A stretch of 46,122 nt of DNA from Desulfobacterales bacterium (GCA_020057225.1 JAGVGH010000085.1:1-46122); one strand, 5' to 3'; shown: positions 26,945 to 36,542, counted from the stretch's first letter. Numbers and translations: made by a program. The notes: generated from the letters alone by a model not told the origin.

Positions 26945-27134
26945 TAGATACTCCCGGTGCCGTGGCGGTTCCGGGGCGGTTGCCGGGCAAAGGCCCGGTT
27001 TGCCCCGGTTCGCGGTTTCCGCAGGGAAGAGGTTTTGGCGCCTGGAGGATGCTCCGGAGAAGTGCGCGAACCCGTCGGGGGTGTTGGAATTAGAACCTGG
27101 ATGGTGCCTGGGAATGGAAGGGGATGAGAAAAAT

Positions 27135-27210
27135 TGGTAGTCCCAACGGGACTCGAACCCGTGTCTCCGCCGTGAGAGGGCGACATCCTAGACCGCTAGA
27201 CGATGGGACC
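27135..27210 (-). tRNA. tRNA-Glu (CTC), CCA encoded
   Basis: Reverse strand GGTCCCATCGTCTAGCGGTCTAGGATGTCGCCCTCTCACGGCGGAGACACGGGTTCGAGTCCCGTTGGGACTACCA; loop CTCTCAC. Confidence 0.95.
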
Positions 27211-27307
27211 GCTCAATTTTTTATCCGCGCTTCAAAACCGTCCTGCGCGGAATTCTCCCTCTAACCCATTTTCCGGTTCCCTGTCAAGCCCTTTTTACCG
27301 GCATCCG

Positions 27308-28585
27308 TTATTTCCCAAAAGCCCCCCCGGCCCGGTACACCTCCATCAGCTCCCTCGAAAGCGCCTTGTGGTCAAACTCCCGCGCCACCTTCTCCTTGCC
27401 CTTTTGTATCACCCGCTCCCGAAGCTCCGGATCCAAAAGCAGGCGCTCCATGGCGTTGGCCAGAGCCTCCGGGTCCTCGGGGGGCGCCAACAGTCCTGTC
27501 TCGCCGTTGACAATCAACTCGGGAATAGCCGACACCCGGGTCGCCGCCACCGGAACCCCCATGGCAAGACTCTCCACCAGCACGTTGGGAATCCCGTCCC
27601 TGTCCCCGTTTCGCGCAATCTGGCAGCCCAGAACAAAGAGATCGCTTTTCTCATACTCCTGGATGACCTCCTCATGGGGCCGGGTTCCCAGAAAGCGCGT
27701 CCTGTCCGCAAGTCCCAAAACAATGGAAAGCGCCCGCATGGACTCCTTGAGTTCTCCCGAGCCAATGAGGGTATAGATAAAATCCATCCCCCGCTCTTCC
27801 AGGATTTTCAAAGCCCGGAACACCGTGGGCAGCCCCTTTTTCTCGACCATGCGCGCCACGGAAAAAATCCGGTACGGCGGTTTGGGGTTAAGCCTTTGGC
27901 CGGACTTGGGATCAAACAACGAAAGATCAATGCCGTGATACACCTTGCGGACAGGCGTTGAAAAGCGCCCCGCGAGCTTTTTCAAATATTCCTGGTTATA
28001 TCCGGTGCAAGTGGCCACAAACCGCGCCTTCGTGATTTTTTCTTTAAGCTGCGCCGGGTCTGTGGTGTAGATGTCCTTGGCGTGGGCGAAAAAGCTGAAA
28101 GGAAGGCCCGAGAGCGCGCTTGCGAACATGGCGACGGAAGTGGGGGAATGGGCGAAGTGGGCGTGCAGGTGGCAGACGCCTGAGCCGGGCAAAAGGGCGT
28201 GGACCAGGTAGCCCGCCTGAAGCAGGTGCTTGATTGTGGCGCTTTTCCGGCTCCGGGCAAACCTCCGCCCGGTCAGGGCCAGGGCCTTTTGATACCGCCT
28301 GGGGGCCTTGAGCCACAGCAACGCGTTATGCCTGAGAAACAGCGGCAAGGGTTCCAAGAGGGTCTCGGGCAGGTAGTCCACCCGGGCCCGGATTGCCTGG
28401 ACGCTCTTGTGGGTAAAACGCTCCCTCGGCTCCCGCATGGAAAAAATGTGGACCTTTTGCCCCATCCGCTCCAGGGAGAGTATTTCGTTTGAAATAAAGG
28501 TTTCCGAAATCCTCGGGTATCCCTTGAGCACCATGCCCAACACAGGCCGCGTGTCCTTCCCCATCCTCTGTCCTTCCTGTTTCAC
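27308..28585 (-). CDS. Glycosyltransferase family 4
   Basis: FSVARMVEKKGLPTVFRALKIL...VLVESLAMGVPVAATRVSAIPELIVNGETGLLAPPEDPEALANAM. Confidence 0.95.
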   Translation of the reverse strand: MKQEGQRMGKDTRPVLGMVLKGYPRISETFISNEILSLERMGQKVHIFSMREPRERFTHKSVQAIRARVDYLPETLLEPLPLFLRHNALLWLKAPRRYQKALALTGRRFARSRKSATIKHLLQAGYLVHALLPGSGVCHLHAHFAHSPTSVAMFASALSGLPFSFFAHAKDIYTTDPAQLKEKITKARFVATCTGYNQEYLKKLAGRFSTPVRKVYHGIDLSLFDPKSGQRLNPKPPYRIFSVARMVEKKGLPTVFRALKILEERGMDFIYTLIGSGELKESMRALSIVLGLADRTRFLGTRPHEEVIQEYEKSDLFVLGCQIARNGDRDGIPNVLVESLAMGVPVAATRVSAIPELIVNGETGLLAPPEDPEALANAMERLLLDPELRERVIQKGKEKVAREFDHKALSRELMEVYRAGGAFGK

Positions 28586-29781
28586 TCCCGCCCTGTTTCA
28601 TGCCGGGCGATCCGCGCCTTCATCACATCCAGACCGGTCAGGGGAAACCCCTCCATGGCGCGGCGGTACGGTTCCGGATTTTCCAGCATGGCCGATATCC
28701 TGCCCTCAAGGTTTTCAGGGGTCAAATCCCCCCAGCGGATATGGCTCACAAGTCCCCGTCCGGACATGGCCTCCGCCCGTAGGAGCTGCTCCCGCCTGGG
28801 GGTTTCCCGGGGCACCAGAAGGGCGGGGGTCTTAAGGGACAGAAGCTCGCACACGGTGTTGTAGCCGCCCATGGAGACAACCAGGTCCGCGGCGGCGAGA
28901 AGCTCCTCCATGCCAGAGTAAAACTCGTAAAAAACCGCGCCCAGGCGCGCGGCCCTTTCCCGGGCTGCTTCCCGCGCGGCCTGGGATAAAAACGGCCCCG
29001 TCACAAGAACACTCTTGTAAGGAACAGGGCCTTGTTCGAGCAGGGCGAGAAAGGTCTCGACAACCTTGCCGCCGTCTCCGCCGCCGCCCGTGGTGACAAC
29101 AACCAGGGGCGTGCCGTTGCCCGCTCCCAGGCTTGCGCGCAGCCGGGCCGCGTTCTCCGGGGAAGGGGCGGCGCGGGGGATGTAGCCGGTGAACACCATC
29201 TTCCGCGCCACAGATTCGGGTATGGCGTATTCCTTTACCGAATCGTGGAGATCCTGGTTTCCATACACCCACACCTCGGAGTAGAGGTCTTCCAGGGCCG
29301 CGTACACTCCTTTTTCCCGCCAGTCCGCGCGCACGGTCTCCCCGTCGTCCATGATGTCGCGAAGTCCCAAAATGGTCCTGCACGCCGGCAGTTCCCTGCG
29401 CATCCACTCGAGGGCGGGAAGCGCCTCTTTTTTAAGGCCGAGAGGCTCTTTGTCCACAATGAACACGTCCGGCGCCAGGGTGTCGGCGGTGGCCATGATG
29501 ATGCTCTTGCGGATGTTCATGGCGTGCCAGGGCTGGAGCCGGATGGAGATGGGCTGGTAGTCCTCGTTGGTTTTTTTAATCATGCCCGGAATCCGGACAA
29601 AGTCCACATGGTCGGGCATGGGAAAACGTCCTGCCAGGGGCGAGCCGGTGAGGATGATGACGTTGGTGTCTTCCCCGGCAAGGTGGCGGGCGATGGAAAG
29701 GGTTCTCCGGATGTGCCCCAGGCCGTAGGTGTCATGGGAGTACATGAGGATGTTGCGCGGCGTCTTTGTTTTAAGGTCCAT
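28582..29781 (-). CDS. MurG/GT28-like predicted glycosyltransferase
   Basis: MDLKTKTPRNILMYSHDTYGLGHIRRTLSIARHL...VVSMGGYNTVCELLSLKTPALLVPRETPRREQLLRAEAM; 4-bp overlap with downstream GT4. Confidence 0.88.
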   Translation of the reverse strand: MDLKTKTPRNILMYSHDTYGLGHIRRTLSIARHLAGEDTNVIILTGSPLAGRFPMPDHVDFVRIPGMIKKTNEDYQPISIRLQPWHAMNIRKSIIMATADTLAPDVFIVDKEPLGLKKEALPALEWMRRELPACRTILGLRDIMDDGETVRADWREKGVYAALEDLYSEVWVYGNQDLHDSVKEYAIPESVARKMVFTGYIPRAAPSPENAARLRASLGAGNGTPLVVVTTGGGGDGGKVVETFLALLEQGPVPYKSVLVTGPFLSQAAREAARERAARLGAVFYEFYSGMEELLAAADLVVSMGGYNTVCELLSLKTPALLVPRETPRREQLLRAEAMSGRGLVSHIRWGDLTPENLEGRISAMLENPEPYRRAMEGFPLTGLDVMKARIARHETGRE

Positions 29782-30007
29782 GGCCGCGCGCCCCCTGCGC
29801 GCCCCTTGCCTGGTGCGGCATGGCATTTGGAATTTCCTATGCCGTGTAATTGGCGGGGCGGGCCCCCGCGCCTGCCCTGATAAGGCGCAACTTTGGAAAA
29901 TTGGGCGACCACAGGGGGTTGCCTACGGTGCCGATGGGGCGCACCGGGCGAAAAAGATGGTACGGCCTTGGGACATAGCTGTAAGAAAAAACCAATGTTC
30001 CATGATA

Positions 30008-30568
30008 TTAGTGGGTTTTCCCGAGTTTCCCGAGGATGATCCGGGAGATTTCCAGAGGGGCCAAGTCCTGGCGCTCCCCGATTTTTTTAGCGGGCGAGCC
30101 CGCCCATATCTCGTAAGGGCCGGGATTTTTGGTGAGCACGGCCCCTGCGCCCACCACCACTCCGTCAGGAATTTCCGTCACCTGGTATAAGACAAGGGCG
30201 CTGTCATGGATCCACACATCCGCGCCGATGGTTTTGTTCCGCCACAAAACCCCGTGCTCCTCCTGGACCTCCAGGAGGGGCCTGCGGCCAAAATGCGCGT
30301 GGTCATGGGTGTAAACACGGGCCCGGGCGCCGATCATGCACCAGGGCCCTATGTGGATGTCGCCGGTGCAGTCAAGAAAGGAGAACCGGCTGATACACAG
30401 GCTTGTTTCCCGGCCCGGGCTTGTGAACGCGTCCGGACGGATGACGACCTTGCCCTTGCGCACGTCCTTGTGGGGACGGCGGACCGCCTCGGCCAGGACC
30501 TGGTCGAGCTGTGCCCGTGTGAGAGTCGCGGATTCAAAGCCCACGGCGCGCCTCCTTGCCTGGTTCAT
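30008..30568 (-). CDS. Left-handed beta-helix (hexapeptide) acyltransferase
   Basis: Start at MNQARRRAVGF within longer ORF; GDIHIGPWCMIGARARVYTHDHAHFG...IGADVWIHDSALVLYQVTEIPDGVVVGAGAVLTKN. Confidence 0.85.
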   Translation of the reverse strand: MNQARRRAVGFESATLTRAQLDQVLAEAVRRPHKDVRKGKVVIRPDAFTSPGRETSLCISRFSFLDCTGDIHIGPWCMIGARARVYTHDHAHFGRRPLLEVQEEHGVLWRNKTIGADVWIHDSALVLYQVTEIPDGVVVGAGAVLTKNPGPYEIWAGSPAKKIGERQDLAPLEISRIILGKLGKTH

Positions 30569-30648
30569 GGCGGGCGTCACTATAGGGCGGGGGACCGCGC
30601 CTGTCAACGGGCTTTGAACGGAACGGACGGGAGGACAACAAGAAGTGT

Positions 30649-30822
30649 ATGGAGGCGATGAAGCAGCACGGGGTGAATGAGGAGGCCAGGTCCCGTGAAA
30701 ACCTGGCGGAGTTGGAGAAGAAATGCCGGACGGCGCACACGGAGACCGCGTGCAAACTCTATCCCAAGGGCTTGCTGGAGGAGATGGAGACCCGGCTTGC
30801 GGAATACAGGAAGACGCGGTAA
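30649..30822 (+). CDS. Small hypothetical ORF (57 aa), possible fragment
   Basis: ATG...TAA: MEAMKQHGVNEEARSRENLAELEKKCRTAHTETACKLYPKGLLEEMETRLAEYRKTR; reading frame stays open upstream of the ATG. Confidence 0.35.
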   Translation: MEAMKQHGVNEEARSRENLAELEKKCRTAHTETACKLYPKGLLEEMETRLAEYRKTR

Positions 30823-31034
30823 GGGGGCGTGCCGTTAAGGCCGGGAGGCGGGGGCGGCGTAAGCGGCGCGGAACTGTTGCCGAAAAACCCGGCCGTGTGG
30901 TAATGTGCGGGACTTGTCCTGGCGGGGAGGGCTGCGGGCTTCCGCCCGGCCAACGCGTAACGGCAGGACAGGATCTGGACAGCCACCGGCGCCGCGGTTT
31001 TGACGCGGGGGCGGAAGAGGGGGGAGTATCTGAC

Positions 31035-31967
31035 ATGAAGATTCAAAAGGTCCGGCTTAATCATTTTAAAAGGTTCCAGAAGGAAAAGGTCCTGGACTTC
31101 ACGGAGGAGGCGAGCGGGCTTGCCCGGGACCTGGTGCTGCCCATAGGAAAGAATGGTTCTGGCAAGAGCTCGGTTTTACAGGCGATAGCGGCGGTTTTAG
31201 GCGAGGCCGCCGGGAGGCTTGAAAAGGCTGCCGACTTGGACTGGCCCGGATTCAACGGGGATTTGTTAGGCGGAACCGCGGAACCGCACGAAGAGGAGCT
31301 GGAGATTGAGTTTTCGAGGGATGAAATCGAGGCTGCCAGGGAAAACGTCCGGATTTTGAACGAGGATGGCCGAAATCTCGAACCGCCGGGCGGGGATTTG
31401 TACGCGAAACTGGCGTGGAGGGACGGCAGAAGAGTTAGCGCGGAAAACCGCGCGCAGTTTTTTCAATTCAAGGGGAGGAGTTACGCGCGGCAGCTGGTTC
31501 GCTCCAAGGGGTTTTCTGTTTTCGAGAACGCCGGATCTGTTTTCTGGTATCAGGAAAACAGAACGGCGACCACTCTGACGATTGAGGATGATAGAGGCGG
31601 AAGTGAACAGAAAAAGATGGAGTTCACCTATGATATGTTGAGGGATAAACTTTCAAAATGGCAAAATTTTCACCAGAGGATAAAAGAGGGAACGGTTCAG
31701 ATAAAGCGTGCAGGACAGAAGGATATGTTTGCAGAAATAGAAAATTTGTATAAAACAATTTTTATGCTCCATAGATTTATAGGGACAGTACCAAATGATA
31801 ATCCAGAAAAAATTCTTGACGAGCCATGGTTTTTCTTGTCTGATGGGAAAAATAATTATGAAATATCTGAGATGTCTGAAGGAGAGCGCGCAATTTTACC
31901 TATATTAGTTGATTTTGATGCACATTTAGACCTAAAGCATTTAAAATCATTAATAGAAAACATGTAA
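31035..31967 (+). CDS. AAA/SMC-like ATPase, apparently C-terminally truncated
   Basis: MKIQKVRLNHFKRFQKEKVLDF; Walker A PIGKNGSGKSS; signature-like EMSEGERAILPILVDF, then stop ~16 residues later with no Walker B. Confidence 0.75.
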   Translation: MKIQKVRLNHFKRFQKEKVLDFTEEASGLARDLVLPIGKNGSGKSSVLQAIAAVLGEAAGRLEKAADLDWPGFNGDLLGGTAEPHEEELEIEFSRDEIEAARENVRILNEDGRNLEPPGGDLYAKLAWRDGRRVSAENRAQFFQFKGRSYARQLVRSKGFSVFENAGSVFWYQENRTATTLTIEDDRGGSEQKKMEFTYDMLRDKLSKWQNFHQRIKEGTVQIKRAGQKDMFAEIENLYKTIFMLHRFIGTVPNDNPEKILDEPWFFLSDGKNNYEISEMSEGERAILPILVDFDAHLDLKHLKSLIENM

Positions 31968-32006
31968 CATCGAAAAAAACACTTTCCCCTTCGCCCGGAG
32001 GAACCC

Positions 32007-34748
32007 ATGCCCGACAAACGGGACTTCACCGCCCGCATCGAAGCCGCCGGAAAAACATACACGGCCTACAGCCTTCGCCTCATCCAAGAGCGCGGCCTCG
32101 CCAACACCGGGCGCCTGCCCTACTCCATCCGCGTTCTCGCCGAAAACGTCCTCCGAAAACTGGACGGCCGGGTTGTCCGCGAAGAGGATCTTCTCGCCAT
32201 CCTCAACTGGCAAAAAACCTACGCCGCGCCCCCGGAAATCCCTTTCCGCCCCGCCCGGGTCCTCATGCAGGACTTCACCGGCGTCCCCGCCGTGGTGGAC
32301 CTCGCGGCCATGCGCGACGCCATGGCCCGGGCCGGGGGCGACCCCGCCGCGGTCAACCCCCTGGTTCCTGTCGAACTGGTGGTGGACCACTCGGTCCAGA
32401 TTGATTTTCACGGCTCCGACGCCGCCCTGTCCAAAAACGTGGACATGGAATACAAACGCAACCGGGAGCGCTACGCCCTGCTCAAATGGGCGCAAAAGAG
32501 CTTTCAAAATTTCGCTGTGGTTCCCCCCAACTCGGGCATCTGCCATCAGGTCAACCTCGAACACCTGGGCCGCGTGGTCATGGCCTCCCGGTCCGGCGGG
32601 GAGCTTCTCGCTTTTCCCGACACCCTGGTGGGCACCGATTCCCACACCACCATGATCAACGGACTGGGCGTCGTGGGCTTTGGCGTCGGCGGTATCGAGG
32701 CCGAGGCCGTCATGCTGGGACAGCCCTATTACATGACCGTCCCCGAGGTCATCGGCCTGCGCCTCGAAGGCGTCCTCCCCGCCCGATGCACGGCCACGGA
32801 CCTGGTGCTCGCCCTGACCCAGCTCCTCAGAAAGCGCGGGGTGACCGAAAAATTCGTCGAGTTCCACGGACCCGGAGTGACCGCCCTGGGCGTGGCGGAA
32901 CGGGCGACAGTGGCCAACATGGCGCCGGAGTACGGGGCAACCGTAGGCTTCTTTCCCGTGGACCAAAGGACCGCGGACTACCTCGCCGCCACCGGAAGAA
33001 GGGAGCAGGCGGAACTCGTGGCCCGGACATGCCGGGAAACAGGGCTTTGGCTGGATCCGGAACAGGAGCCCGAATACACCGAGGTGCTTGTTTTTGACCT
33101 TGGCTCCGTCGAGCCGTCCGTGGCCGGACCCGCCCGGCCCCAGGACCGCGTTCCCCTTGCGAAACTCCACAGCTCTTTTGCTGAAACCCTTGAAGGCGGA
33201 CACAAAAGGGACACCGGCAGCCGCGGCCGTGTTCACGACGAGTCCGCCGCCACGTCCGTCCGCCAGGACGCCCGCGTCCCGGCCCAGGCGCGCGCCGTGG
33301 AAATCGAAATCCACGGCCAGCCCTGCCGGATAGGGGACGGCTCCGTGGTCATCGCCTCCATCACCTCCTGCACCAACACGTCCAATCCCGCGCTTCTCAT
33401 CGGCGCCGGGCTTCTGGCGAAAAACGCGGTGGCAAGGGGTCTCAAGGTTCCTCCTTATGTCAAGACCTCTTTTGCCCCGGGATCAAAAACCGTGGCCCTG
33501 TACCTTGCGCGGGCCGGACTCACCCCGTATCTCGAGGCCCTCGGATTCCATGTCGCGGCCCACGGGTGCGCCACCTGCATCGGCAACAGCGGCCCGCTCC
33601 ATCCCGAAATCGAACGCGTGGTGAAAGAGCAGGGTCTCACGGTCGCCGCGGTGCTTTCGGGCAACCGGAATTTCGAGGCGCGCATTCACCAGACGATACG
33701 GGCCAATTACCTGGCCTCGCCGCTCCTGGTGGTGGCCTTTGCTCTCCGGGGCAGGGTGGACCTGGATATTTCCGAAGGTCCTGTGGGACTGGACCCCAAC
33801 GGGGAACCGGTGTTTTTGAAAGACATCTGGCCCGCGCCGGAGGAAATAAAGGCACTGGCCGAAAAGGTTGTGACCCCGGACCTCTTTGCCTCGGAATACG
33901 CGGCGGTTTTTTCAGGAGACCGCTTCTGGCAAGAGCTTGCCGTGGCCGAAAGTCCGGCCTTTGCCTGGGAAGAGGACTCCACCTACATCAAAAACCCCCC
34001 GTATTTCGAGGGGTTCACCCAGAACCCCGCGCCGCCGGGAGACATCCGGGAAGCGCGCGTCCTGGCGGTTTTAGGCGATTCGGTCACCACAGACCATATT
34101 TCCCCGGCAGGCGCCATTCCTAAAAACTATCCCGCCGGACACTACCTTGTCTCCAAGGGCGTGGCCCCGGAGGATTTCAACTCCTACGGAGCGCGGCGCG
34201 GAAACCACGAAGTGATGATCCGCGGGAGCTTCGCCAACATCCGCCTGAAAAACAAACTTGCCGGAAAAGAGGGAAGCTGGACCGTGCGGTTTCCTGAAGG
34301 GGTTGAGGAAACCATTTACGCGGCCTCCATGGCCTATCAGGAACAGGGAGTGCCTCTGCTGGTTCTGGGAGGCAAAGAGTACGGCGCCGGCTCTTCCCGG
34401 GACTGGGCCGCCAAAGGAACCCGGCTTTTGGGCGTCCGCATGGTCATCGCCCGTTCCTTCGAGCGCATCCACAGGAGCAATCTGGTGGGAATGGGCGTGT
34501 TGCCCGCCGTGTTCAAGGAGGGCGGGAGCGTGGAAAGTCTGGGACTCACGGGCCGCGAAGAATTCTCTGTGACAGGGATTGAAGGGATGTTCCCGCGCAA
34601 AGATCTCACGGTCCGGGCGGTGGCGGAGGACGGCAAAGAGACAGTCTTCACGGTGGCCGCGCGTCTGGACACCGAGGTGGATGTGGAGAATTTTATAAAC
34701 GGCGGAATCCTGCCCTGCGTGTTGAGAAAGATGCTGAAAAAAGGTTAG
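32007..34748 (+). CDS. acnA: Aconitate hydratase A
   Basis: VELVVDHSVQID, PPNSGICHQVNLEHLG, DSHTTMINGLGVVGFGVGGIEAEA, SITSCTNTSNP, GCATCIGNSGPL, EYGAGSSRDWAAKGT. Confidence 0.98.
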   Translation: MPDKRDFTARIEAAGKTYTAYSLRLIQERGLANTGRLPYSIRVLAENVLRKLDGRVVREEDLLAILNWQKTYAAPPEIPFRPARVLMQDFTGVPAVVDLAAMRDAMARAGGDPAAVNPLVPVELVVDHSVQIDFHGSDAALSKNVDMEYKRNRERYALLKWAQKSFQNFAVVPPNSGICHQVNLEHLGRVVMASRSGGELLAFPDTLVGTDSHTTMINGLGVVGFGVGGIEAEAVMLGQPYYMTVPEVIGLRLEGVLPARCTATDLVLALTQLLRKRGVTEKFVEFHGPGVTALGVAERATVANMAPEYGATVGFFPVDQRTADYLAATGRREQAELVARTCRETGLWLDPEQEPEYTEVLVFDLGSVEPSVAGPARPQDRVPLAKLHSSFAETLEGGHKRDTGSRGRVHDESAATSVRQDARVPAQARAVEIEIHGQPCRIGDGSVVIASITSCTNTSNPALLIGAGLLAKNAVARGLKVPPYVKTSFAPGSKTVALYLARAGLTPYLEALGFHVAAHGCATCIGNSGPLHPEIERVVKEQGLTVAAVLSGNRNFEARIHQTIRANYLASPLLVVAFALRGRVDLDISEGPVGLDPNGEPVFLKDIWPAPEEIKALAEKVVTPDLFASEYAAVFSGDRFWQELAVAESPAFAWEEDSTYIKNPPYFEGFTQNPAPPGDIREARVLAVLGDSVTTDHISPAGAIPKNYPAGHYLVSKGVAPEDFNSYGARRGNHEVMIRGSFANIRLKNKLAGKEGSWTVRFPEGVEETIYAASMAYQEQGVPLLVLGGKEYGAGSSRDWAAKGTRLLGVRMVIARSFERIHRSNLVGMGVLPAVFKEGGSVESLGLTGREEFSVTGIEGMFPRKDLTVRAVAEDGKETVFTVAARLDTEVDVENFINGGILPCVLRKMLKKG

Positions 34749-35368
34749 AGCCAGGTTTCGAGCAAGCCCGGGATTTCCGCGTGGGAAACGATGTGCCGGT
34801 CCGCCGCAAGGTTTGGCGCCTTATAGGCGGCAAAGGGCATTCCCGCGGCCCGGGCCGCCTCTGCGTCCACAGCGGAATCCCCCACGTAAACCGCGTTTCG
34901 GACCTCGACGCCCAGGGACGCCGCCGCCTTTTTGAGCATTTCCGGGTCCGGCTTGGGACGCGCCACGTCCCGGGCTGTCACCACCACGTCAAAGTACCCA
35001 AGAAGTCCGTGGTCTTCGATGACCCTTGCCATGGTGTCTGTGCGGTTGGTGCAGACCCCTGTGGCGTAGCGGGGTTTGAGGGCTGTGAGCATGGCCGTGA
35101 GCCCGGGTTCCATGCGCATTTGGGCGATGTAGGGAAGATACGTGATCCGGCGCCGGTATTCCAGCGCCCGCCGGTGCTCTTCGGGGTCCGGAAAGAGAAA
35201 GCGCAGGGTCTCGTCCGCGGTCTGCATGTGGCCGAAGACGAACTGGGCGTCGGTCATGCCCGGTTTTCCGAGATGGCGCAGGATGGAGCTGTAGTAGGCC
35301 CGGTTGGCCTCCACAGAGTCGAACATCACACCGTCGCAGTCCAGCAGCAGCGCTTTTTCCCGGCCCAT
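34745..35368 (-). CDS. HAD-superfamily hydrolase (phosphoglycolate phosphatase-like)
   Basis: LLLDCDGVMFDS...VCTNRTDTMARVIEDHGLLGYFDVVV...RPKPDPEML...VYVGDSAVDAEAA. Confidence 0.93.
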   Translation of the reverse strand: MGREKALLLDCDGVMFDSVEANRAYYSSILRHLGKPGMTDAQFVFGHMQTADETLRFLFPDPEEHRRALEYRRRITYLPYIAQMRMEPGLTAMLTALKPRYATGVCTNRTDTMARVIEDHGLLGYFDVVVTARDVARPKPDPEMLKKAAASLGVEVRNAVYVGDSAVDAEAARAAGMPFAAYKAPNLAADRHIVSHAEIPGLLETWL

Positions 35369-35452
35369 GGTCCCGGCTTTCTGTGGCATGTAACACAGCC
35401 TGCCCGGCCAAGAGGTTTTCCCGGCCGGGCCGCAAACAGGCCGTTTTCTTCA

Positions 35453-36367
35453 TTACGTGTTCTGTCGGCTTGCGGGCGCCTTGGGCGGCGCAGGCTGGAC
35501 AGGCGCAGGTCTCACCGGAGGCTGGGCCCCGGCCGGTGGCGGAAAAGGCACAGGGGTCTGGTGTTCAATAAACCGCCCCACAACCCGCACCTTCATCTCG
35601 GGCCGCGCCTTGTTGTTTGTGTTGAGCAGAACAGCCGTTGAGTACGTGCCCGGATTTTTCTCAAGATTGGTGACCCTGAGAGTCCAGGCGCCGGCGGCGG
35701 GATGGTTCTTTATCAGCTTGACTTTCAGCTTCTCCGGGTGCTCGGGCTTTGCGCCTGTTATCGAAAAAGGATACTTGGGCGCTGGGGTGATAACCACCTC
35801 CTGGCTCACCGCCTCGCCAGGCTCACCGCGCAGGTTGAGGAAATTGGGGATGACCTGGGCGAACTGTTCAACCTGGCCTGTTATGGAAAGATCGGTTTCC
35901 GGACGGTTCACCGAATTGGTGAACACCTTGACGCTTTTTGAGAGTGGCCGTCCGGCATATCCCGCGGTGTTTACCTTGACAGTTATCTTTCCCTCCGAAC
36001 CCGGAGGGATGTCCCTCGTAAACGAGGTCGCTGTGCATCCTCAGCCGGACTGGACGCGGATGATTTGAAGCGGCTGGTCTCCGATGTTTTTAACTGTGAA
36101 GTCGCGGGTGACCTCCGAGTCCTCCAGCGCGGCGCCAAAGTTGTATTGCATTTCCGGGAAAAAAGCGACAGGGCCGCCGCCGGATGCCATGGAGACGGGC
36201 GCGGCCTGGGCGGGCGCCACCGCCGGGATCGGCGCCGGGACGGGCGTCCGGGCCGGTATTTGGGCCTGGACAGGCGCCGCGGGAACCTGCGGGGCGGCAA
36301 AAGCGTGCGCGGCCATAAGACCGGCTCCCAGCAACGCGCAGCATAAGAGCAGTGTTTTAATACGCAT
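35453..36367 (-). CDS. DUF1573-like secreted protein with in-frame TGA (candidate selenocysteine, codon 109); ~304 aa if read through
   Basis: ORFs 36041..36367 and 35453..35926 share one frame separated only by TGA at 36041-36043; read-through NIGDQPLQIIRVQSG-U-GCTATSFTRDIPPGSEGKITVKVNTAGYAGRPLSKSVKVFTNSVNRPE aligns with paralogue NIGNQTLRILSVYSGCGCTAMSYTENIPPGGEGNITVTLNTMGYGGRAVEKSVTVRSSAANRPE. Confidence 0.75.
36007..36040 (-). promoter_or_regulatory. Candidate bacterial SECIS hairpin immediately downstream of the TGA
   Basis: Minus strand after TGA: GGATG-CACAGCGA-CCTC-GTTTAC-GAGG-GA-CATCC; inner CCTC/GAGG with GU-starting loop about 17 nt after TGA; outer GGATG/CATCC. Confidence 0.5.
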
Positions 36368-36517
36368 GGCGGTTTCACCTTGGTCCGAAATGGACGGGCT
36401 TAAAAATTTTGCGTTACGCCCCTGTTGGGCCTTACCCGGCAGGAAGGAACCGTCTGTCTTTTTTCAAGCGGCCAATTAGGGTGTTCCTGCTTCTCCTTTT
36501 GTAATTTTCAAAGAGTC

Positions 36518-36542
36518 GAGGCAATTGCAAAATGAGGCGCAG
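36518..36542. repeat. Truncated end of MITE-like family 1
   Basis: GAGGCAATTGCAAAATGAGGCGCAG matches the reverse complement of the right end of copy A (GGGGTAATTGCAAAATGAGGCGCAG). Confidence 0.7.

Noticed and set aside
29884-29960. Possible riboswitch (ggaaaattgggcgaccacagggggttgcctacggtgccgatgg)
   Set aside because: Looks superficially like a GEMM/c-di-GMP-I motif, but the conserved GACGCAAA-type core is missing; it better resembles a remnant of a GGGCGACCACAGGGGGT-type dispersed repeat.
31950-33314. 454-aa minus ORF antisense to acnA
   Set aside because: Shadow of a highly conserved aconitase gene.
36041-36043. TGA as a simple nonsense mutation making the DUF1573-like gene a pseudogene
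   Set aside because: Not fully excluded, but downranked: the TGA sits exactly on the conserved Cys codon, the rest of the frame is intact, and a SECIS-like hairpin follows.
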